Source: Cyclobacteriaceae bacterium
GTDB lineage: Bacteria; Bacteroidota; Bacteroidia; Cytophagales; Cyclobacteriaceae
DNA: 20,270 nt
Direction: 5' to 3'
NCBI GenBank assembly: GCA_030589835.1
Contig: JAUUZS010000007.1
Location: 1-20,270 of the forward strand
The first letter of the stretch is position 1. Every line of letters starts with the position of its first letter. The notes beneath the pieces were generated by a model that had not been told where the DNA came from, searched no databases, and saw nothing but the letters and a program-made list of their open reading frames with translations. Of this stretch, positions 15,438 to 20,270 are shown piece by piece. Both the position numbers and the translations under genes were made by a program.

Positions 15438-15845
15438 TTATTTGCTTGTTTTAATCTCTTCAAGTGCGTTTTCTGTGAGAGGTTTAGTAATAAACTTGAT
15501 CACATTGTCATTATTCACAATTTTGTCAATATCTCGTTTATTATCTGAACTGGAAAGAATGATGACTTTACATTTATTGCGAAGGAAAGAATTAAATTTT
15601 TCAAATTCATATAGAAATACAAATCCGTCAACTATAGGCATGTTTATGTCAAGGAAAATATAATCTGGCAAGTTTTCCGGTATGTCCTTATTTATTTCTA
15701 AATATTCCAGAGCACTTTTCCCGGAATTCTTTATCTCCACTCTTTTGGCAAAAGTGGTAATTTCAATGATACGTCTGCTGATAAAATTATCAGTATCATT
15801 ATCATCTACGAGCATCACCAAATCAATATTATTTTCTACTTTCAT
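15438..15845 (-). CDS. Stand-alone response regulator receiver domain protein
   Basis: This 135-residue single receiver domain has no output domain. The acidic pair is Asp14-Asp15 (LVDDND), the phospho-acceptor is Asp66 (IFLDINMP), the conserved Ser/Thr is Ser98 (IILSSS), and the conserved Lys is Lys121 (FITKPL). Such proteins act as phosphorelay intermediates or bind a target when phosphorylated by a histidine kinase. No kinase gene is in the window, so the partner is encoded elsewhere. The variety with 'VDDNDTDNFISRRIIE' at the N-terminus is common in Bacteroidota. A separate promoter is suggested by 186 bp of non-coding DNA upstream containing a consensus -7 box. Confidence 0.94.
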   Translation of the reverse strand: MKVENNIDLVMLVDDNDTDNFISRRIIEITTFAKRVEIKNSGKSALEYLEINKDIPENLPDYIFLDINMPIVDGFVFLYEFEKFNSFLRNKCKVIILSSSDNKRDIDKIVNNDNVIKFITKPLTENALEEIKTSK

Positions 15846-15932
15846 ATCCTTCCTAATTGAAACTAAAATAACTAAAAAATATACACTTCAATACTATTGG
15901 TTATCTGGAAATGCATCATAAGTTATTCGAAA

Positions 15933-15940
15933 CAAATATA
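15933..15940 (-). promoter_or_regulatory. Candidate -7 promoter element TATATTTG for the response regulator gene
   Basis: On the minus strand this is an exact TAnnTTTG match, about 88 bp upstream of the response regulator ATG. A TTG lies 24 bp further upstream, near the upper limit for a -33 element. It also lies downstream of the transglycosylase stop codon, suggesting the regulator has its own promoter even though both genes point the same way. Confidence 0.45.
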
Positions 15941-16031
15941 ATTATAATTAATAACTTGTTAGTACAATTCTTGGTTCAGGTAATATTTGAAAGAAAACTA
16001 AATTTAATATCGCAATTTTTTGGAGGTTTTT

Positions 16032-18050
16032 CTATTTAATTGCTTTTATTTTTAATTCTTCCCCTTCATTTATATTGAAATCTTCTTTATTATTCAATTC
16101 CAATAAATCTTTTATGGAGATATCATACTGCCGGGCGATGCTATAAATGGTATCTTCTTTTTTTACGGTATGGGTTTTGAAACGTAGGGAGGAATATGAA
16201 TTTTGATTTGTCGCATTGGTTTGTGCCATTTTTATAATTAAAATCTGCTGGCCAATAGATATGACATCCAAATCATCAATGTCATTCCATTGTCTCAACT
16301 CACCAATGCTAACTTCATATGCCCTGGAGATACTAAATAAAGTTTCACCCGATTTTACAATGTGACTTAATTCTATTTTTTTAACATTTTCTCTTTGATT
16401 GGAATTTATTTCAGTGATTTTTGCCTGGGTATTTTCCTTTTCGATATTTTCAGGTGTCTTTTTCAAATCCACGTAACTATTTTCATCGATAAAATCCGTG
16501 CTTTCATTCCTTTCATTGTGCACAACATCGCGCACATCATCGTCCAATACCGGATCGGCTTGCTGGTTTTGTTGATCAGCTTCTAACTCAATTCGTATCC
16601 CCTTGTTTTGTATGGTAGGCTTGATGGAAGGCTGGTGAATTTCTTTCTTTGTATTTTTTGCTATTTCTTTCTGAACACTCACCGCTTTATATTCTATTGC
16701 TACATCGGCAGGACGAATAAACCTAAGCCACATCACCATACCTGATTTTAAATCTTTTTCTTCCCTCATTCTATTTTTAGCGAGCAGTTTTTTTAATTTA
16801 ATTCCATATTTCTGAGAAACCGACCACGCACTTTCTCCGGGAAGTAACACGTGATAATGTGTTTTGGCTTTTGATTTTTTGGCTCTCAAATAATATGGCT
16901 GTCCCTCAATTATTTTATCATAAGGTGTCAGGTCATTATATGTAAGGAATTTATTTTTCTGTATTCCATGCTTTTTTGTTATGGAATTAATATTCTCTGC
17001 CTGCGGTGCTACAAATCCGTGTATTCCGTTGATCTTAAGTATGTTGGATTTTGTTGTCACAAATTTTGGAAAATTATTATTTTCATTCCAATCGACATTT
17101 TGAGTTGTGGTGTATGTTTGTTGAATTACAACTTTTGGCTTATGCTTCTCCTTATTTTGTGGCGGCTTATTGCTTTTTGGTTCATGTTTCTTGAAAGAAT
17201 TCGTGGTTTCAAATCCTGTGTTCAGCAGGTTTTGTGCTACCAGATCATTTTTTGTCAGCGGTATGATTACAACATATTTTTCTCCTGAAGAGGTTTTGCC
17301 AGTTTTCCACCACTTGTTGTAGTCAGCTAAAGTTTGATGGTCTATATCGAAATAATCAGCCAGGTAGTTCAGCGATTTCTCCTGATGGTTATCAAATTCA
17401 ACGATTTTTAGTGAGCGGGAATAGCTTTTGTGAATTTCTTTTTCGAATGCAATTTTATGGGCGAGGAATTTTTTTACATACCAGTGTGTACGACCGGTAA
17501 TGTCCATTTTATTTTTTCCGATATATTTTTTCTCAATATACTTTTCGGCTCCTGTAGGTCCTGTATTGTACGCCAGAAGGGCATAAATCCAGTTGTTGAA
17601 GAAGAAATTATTTTTCTTCAGGTATTTCGCCGCTGCATGTGTAGAGGCAGTAATATGCATTCGTTCATCGATATACCGATCTACCCTCAAGCCAACTTCT
17701 CTTGCCGAGGGCTCCTTAAATTGCCAAAACCCTATGGCGTTGGAAGAAGATACGGCATCGGAGATCAGGGCGCTTTCCTGAATAGTAAGATACTTAAAAT
17801 CATCGGGCAGGTTCTCCTCTCTGAATACACGTTCTATAATAGGAAAGAATAAATCGACCCGTTCAATTTTTTTTCTCAGATATTGTTGATTTATATGCAG
17901 TGCATCTACGTCTTTCTGGATTTCCTTTCGAGCGTGTTCATTGATCACCAATTTGATCCCGGCAAATTCATAATATGTAGGAACCTTAGGGCTCCCATGT
18001 GATAAGATGGGGATTAAAAAAAGACTGATGGAAAAAATGTATTTTAACAT
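16032..18050 (-). CDS. MltD-like lytic transglycosylase with multiple LysM modules
   Basis: This 672-residue secreted peptidoglycan hydrolase has a signal peptide (~1-19), then a family 1 SLT domain of the MltD type at ~65-205. The catalytic Glu is Glu92 in 'LTIQESALISDAVSS', followed by 'AIGFWQF' and 'YALLAYNTG'. The enzyme cleaves the MurNAc-GlcNAc bond with anhydro-sugar formation. Five LysM or LysM-like segments follow at ~215-265, 343-389, 397-443, 561-606 and 626-670. The third and the last two are clear (PGESAWSVSQKYGI, SGETLFSISRAYEV, EDTIYSIARQYDI); the first two are divergent. Low-complexity Lys/Asn/Glu linkers separate them. Its ATG overlaps the end of the O-methyltransferase gene by 7 bp, so it is the third gene of the M16 operon. 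No lipobox is apparent, so it may be periplasmic rather than a lipoprotein. Confidence 0.94.
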   Translation of the reverse strand: MLKYIFSISLFLIPILSHGSPKVPTYYEFAGIKLVINEHARKEIQKDVDALHINQQYLRKKIERVDLFFPIIERVFREENLPDDFKYLTIQESALISDAVSSSNAIGFWQFKEPSAREVGLRVDRYIDERMHITASTHAAAKYLKKNNFFFNNWIYALLAYNTGPTGAEKYIEKKYIGKNKMDITGRTHWYVKKFLAHKIAFEKEIHKSYSRSLKIVEFDNHQEKSLNYLADYFDIDHQTLADYNKWWKTGKTSSGEKYVVIIPLTKNDLVAQNLLNTGFETTNSFKKHEPKSNKPPQNKEKHKPKVVIQQTYTTTQNVDWNENNNFPKFVTTKSNILKINGIHGFVAPQAENINSITKKHGIQKNKFLTYNDLTPYDKIIEGQPYYLRAKKSKAKTHYHVLLPGESAWSVSQKYGIKLKKLLAKNRMREEKDLKSGMVMWLRFIRPADVAIEYKAVSVQKEIAKNTKKEIHQPSIKPTIQNKGIRIELEADQQNQQADPVLDDDVRDVVHNERNESTDFIDENSYVDLKKTPENIEKENTQAKITEINSNQRENVKKIELSHIVKSGETLFSISRAYEVSIGELRQWNDIDDLDVISIGQQILIIKMAQTNATNQNSYSSLRFKTHTVKKEDTIYSIARQYDISIKDLLELNNKEDFNINEGEELKIKAIK

Positions 18051-18691
18051 ATTTTTTGGATTAATGATATGCCATCCCTCAGCGGGATCATTACGTTTTC
18101 TACCCGCTTGTCCTGCTGAACTTTTTCATTAAACGCCTGTATCGCCAAGGTATCTTTATCTGTTTTTGTTGAATTTCCGCCTATAACTTTGCCATTCCAT
18201 AATACATTGTCGGCCAGCATAAATCCTCCAATTTTTAATTTTTTTATCGTCAAATCAAAGTACTTGCAATAATTCAATTTGTCGGCATCGAGGAAAACTA
18301 AATCAAATTGAATGCCAAGTTGGGGAATTATATCCAGGGCATTTCCAAAGTGGGAAGTAATTTTGTCATTCAGTCCCGCAGCATCAAAGTGTTTTTGATT
18401 TTGCTCCCGAAGTTCCTCATTGATTTCAATGGTATGCAAATGGCCATCCTGTAATAGTCCTTCAGCGAGACAGATGGCCGAATAACCTGTGAATGTGCCA
18501 ATTTCAAGTATATTGCCTGGGCGGATCATTTTCGAAATCATAGCGATAAACTTGCCCTGTACATTGCCCGAAATCATTCTTGGGTAAATAGATTTGAGAT
18601 AAGTGTCCCTTTCTATTTTTTCCAGGATTTCACTGGCTTTGGAAGCATGTTTTTCCAGGTAACTGTCTATCCCGGATTCTACGATTGGCAT
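18044..18691 (-). CDS. Class I SAM-dependent O-methyltransferase, metal-dependent (CCoAOMT-like)
   Basis: This 215-residue methyltransferase belongs to the caffeoyl-CoA/catechol type family (Methyltransf_3). SAM motif I is 'ILEIGTFTGYSAICLA' (61-76), with the acidic ribose-binding region 'HTIEINEE' near 86-93. Likely metal ligands are Asp135 (FLDADKLNY), Asp161 and Asn162 (ADNVLWNGKV), matching the divalent-metal site of plant CCoAOMT. The bacterial members act on small phenolic or unknown substrates; the physiological substrate here is not inferable. It begins 6 nt after the M16 peptidase stop codon and overlaps the transglycosylase start by 7 nt, so the three genes are probably one transcript. 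Confidence 0.94.
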   Translation of the reverse strand: MPIVESGIDSYLEKHASKASEILEKIERDTYLKSIYPRMISGNVQGKFIAMISKMIRPGNILEIGTFTGYSAICLAEGLLQDGHLHTIEINEELREQNQKHFDAAGLNDKITSHFGNALDIIPQLGIQFDLVFLDADKLNYCKYFDLTIKKLKIGGFMLADNVLWNGKVIGGNSTKTDKDTLAIQAFNEKVQQDKRVENVMIPLRDGISLIQKIC

Positions 18692-18697
18692 ATATGC

Positions 18698-19933
18698 TCA
18701 ATTTTTAGGCACAAAATATAAAAAACTAAGTTTACTTTCATCAAAATTTTCGTTGGCAATATCAAATAATTCCTTCGAAGTGATATTTCTTATTTTATCT
18801 ACCACCTCATCAAAAGATTCAATCTTATTGTGAACAAGAAGACTTTTGCCAAGCAAAAGCATAAGACTGATATTATTTTCTTCTGCCATGGCCATTTGGC
18901 CTATAAATTGTTCTTTTGCTTTATGCAATTGTCCACTACCTAAAGGTTTCAATAAAAATTTTCGCAATTCTTTAATGACGAGCTCCACACTTCTATATAG
19001 CTGTTTTTTTTCAGTTCCAAAAAATATACTCATCAAACCGACATCGTGAAAGGCAGAATAATTTGCGTCAATGGAGTAAACAAAGCCATATTTCTCTCTT
19101 AATGCGAGATTTAGTCGTGAGTTCATTGCCGGTCCACCCAGAATATTGATGAGCAAAGAAAAAGGAAGCCTTTTAGGGTCACAGTTATTATATGATAAGG
19201 TGCCGATCCCGCAATGTGCCTGGCTGATGTATTTTTTTTCTATTCTCGTCTTTGCTAAATAATTTTCAAATGATGATCTTGATTTTTGTACCGTAAATGG
19301 TGGAATGTCTTTTAAATATTTTGTAGCCAGTCGAACTACTTTCGAAAAAGGTAAGTTGCTGACTGAAGAAAAAATAAGTCTGTCTGTGCTGAGGTGCTGC
19401 CGGATGAAGTGAAAAAAATCACTTTGTCTGAAGGATTGAACACTTTTTTTGGTGCCTAAAATATTCGCTCCCAGAGAATGGCCTGAGAATATTAGCTGGT
19501 CCAGTTCGTCCTGAATGGCATCTTCTGGAGCATCCTGATACACGGACATTTCTTCCAGAATTACGTTTCTTTCTTTCTCGATCTGAACTTCCGGGAAGGT
19601 GCTGTTGAAAGTGATGTCTGTTAATAGATCAAATGCCTTTTCAGTATGATCACTTAGTACAGAGGCATAGAAACAAATATTTTCTTTAGAGGTGTAGGCA
19701 TTCAATTCCCCGCCAAGGGAGTCCAGTTTAGTAATAATCTGAAATGATTTTCTTTTTTTTGTGCCTTTAAAGGCCATGTGTTCCCAGAAATGTGCGAGCC
19801 CCAGCTGAAGGGGATTTTCATCCCTGCTTCCTATATCCAAAATAAATCCGCAATGTGCGATCTTTGAATTTTGAATTTGTTTGTGAACTATTCTTATCCC
19901 GTTTGGAAGTGTAATAATGCTATAATCCTGCAA
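18698..19933 (-). CDS. M16 family zinc peptidase (insulinase/PqqL-like), TTG start
   Basis: This is a single-unit M16 peptidase of about 411 residues from the preferred start. The inverted zinc motif HxxEH reads H-F-W-E-H (His60, Glu63 and His64 when counted from the more distal TTG at 19969), with the distal ligand Glu140 in 'NVILEEM', exactly 76 residues on. The C-terminal half has the M16 'R...Y' region (LNLALREKYGFVYSIDANYS). There is no signal peptide, so it is probably cytoplasmic. No ATG exists between the upstream in-frame stop and the HxxEH motif. I prefer the TTG at 19933 because AGGA lies 6 nt before it, and because the TTG at 19969 falls inside a consensus TATATTTG promoter element; that gives an N-terminus of Met-Gln-Asp-Tyr then 'SIITLPNGIRIVHK', normal for M16. 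It is first in the operon with the O-methyltransferase and the transglycosylase. Confidence 0.92.
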   Translation of the reverse strand: MQDYSIITLPNGIRIVHKQIQNSKIAHCGFILDIGSRDENPLQLGLAHFWEHMAFKGTKKRKSFQIITKLDSLGGELNAYTSKENICFYASVLSDHTEKAFDLLTDITFNSTFPEVQIEKERNVILEEMSVYQDAPEDAIQDELDQLIFSGHSLGANILGTKKSVQSFRQSDFFHFIRQHLSTDRLIFSSVSNLPFSKVVRLATKYLKDIPPFTVQKSRSSFENYLAKTRIEKKYISQAHCGIGTLSYNNCDPKRLPFSLLINILGGPAMNSRLNLALREKYGFVYSIDANYSAFHDVGLMSIFFGTEKKQLYRSVELVIKELRKFLLKPLGSGQLHKAKEQFIGQMAMAEENNISLMLLLGKSLLVHNKIESFDEVVDKIRNITSKELFDIANENFDESKLSFLYFVPKN

Positions 19934-19939
19934 TGCTTG

Positions 19940-19943
19940 TCCT
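19940..19943 (-). promoter_or_regulatory. Shine-Dalgarno-like AGGA deciding the M16 start
   Basis: Reading the minus strand, AGGA is followed by six bases and then TTG at 19933. It supports that TTG as the start over the one at 19969, which has no such signal. Confidence 0.45.
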
Positions 19944-19966
19944 GAAATTTGTAATAAAGATTTATG

Positions 19967-19974
19967 CAAATATA
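19967..19974 (-). promoter_or_regulatory. Candidate -7 promoter element TATATTTG for the M16-OMT-MltD operon
   Basis: This exact TAnnTTTG match on the minus strand is the same octamer found before the response regulator gene. Transcription would begin near 19960, leaving a leader of about 25 nt before the TTG at 19933. No clear -33 TTTG is visible at the expected distance. Confidence 0.45.
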
Positions 19975-20160
19975 GCTCAAATTTTACTCATAGTCTCGAG
20001 ATGGGTAAAAACATGACCGAATCAAAACAGCGTATAACTTTTAGGTAAAATGTCACCTGGGAGATAGAATAATGAATGCAGAAACAATAAATTTGAAGCC
20101 ATATTCTGCTATTTCAGTATTTTTCGGTAAAACCAAAATAAAGGACGATAAGATTAGTTA

Positions 20161-20270
20161 GAGTCTGTCCATAAAGTGCTTGATTTTTGAAATGTTGAGA
20201 TTTTTGATGAATTTTTGGCTTTCTCAATGCAGCAAATGCCTTGGTATTAGGCAAGTTGAGCTTAGCAAAA
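20161..20270. mobile_element. Possible insertion-sequence end, cut by the window edge
   Basis: From 20161 the sequence GAGTCTGTCCATAAAGTGC resembles terminal inverted repeats of Bacteroidota insertion sequences, which often read GAGnCTGTCCATAAAG. On the minus strand a frame is open from the window edge (20269) down to a stop at 20114, 51 codons containing 'FAKLNLPNTKAFAALRK', and passes through this putative terminus; it could be the tail of a transposase or chance. The rest of the 337-bp gap after the M16 start (19934-20160) shows nothing beyond the promoter elements listed. The element family cannot be named, and the other end is outside the window. Confidence 0.35.

Noticed and set aside
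17430..17852. 140-codon plus-strand open frame opposite the transglycosylase domain
   Set aside because: Antisense to the conserved catalytic region, Cys/Phe-rich and without family resemblance.

Overview
This window looks like a chromosomal segment from a free-living member of the Bacteroidota, most likely Cytophagales-like. The evidence is a SusC/SusD outer-membrane pair, a secreted protease with a type IX secretion (T9SS) C-terminal sorting domain, several lipoproteins, AT-rich DNA, and gene starts that mostly lack a strong Shine-Dalgarno but sometimes carry the Bacteroidota -7 element TAnnTTTG. No rRNA, tRNA, CRISPR array or complete mobile element is visible. Genus-level placement is not possible from this sequence alone.

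Left part (1-9911). After the 3' end of a gene encoding a possible C2-like beta-sandwich protein, a tightly packed five-gene minus-strand operon runs from 9911 down to 690. In transcription order it encodes a SusC/RagA TonB-dependent transporter, a SusD/RagB lipoprotein, a Calx-beta lipoprotein, a lipocalin-like lipoprotein, and a 1160-residue subtilisin-like (S8) protease with KP-43-like, adhesin-like, PKD and T9SS sorting regions. Gaps are 1-nt overlaps to 12 nt, so one transcript is likely. There is no glycan-degrading enzyme. The natural reading is a protein/peptide acquisition locus: a T9SS-exported protease cuts protein outside the cell and SusCD imports the peptides, with two extra surface lipoproteins. 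Its 587-bp upstream region holds a direct repeat with a 20-bp period and a 15-bp palindrome, both candidate regulator sites.

Middle part (10499-13288). A plus-strand secreted DUF4097 beta-repeat protein ends in a strong intrinsic terminator. It is followed by an 84-bp pyrimidine-rich, roughly heptad-repeat tract bounded by 8-bp inverted repeats. Then come a patatin-like phospholipase (plus strand) and, convergent to it, a small cytoplasmic FKBP-type protein whose prolyl-isomerase pocket looks degenerate. Inverted repeats lie between the two.

Right part (13567-20270). A plus-strand pair encodes the radical SAM enzyme and the MEMO-like protein of the AmmeMemoRadiSam system; the AMMECR1 partner is absent from the window. 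Convergent to it is a stand-alone response regulator. A minus-strand operon then encodes an M16 zinc peptidase, a metal-dependent O-methyltransferase and a MltD-like lytic transglycosylase with LysM modules. The last ~110 bases resemble the end of an insertion sequence running out of the window.
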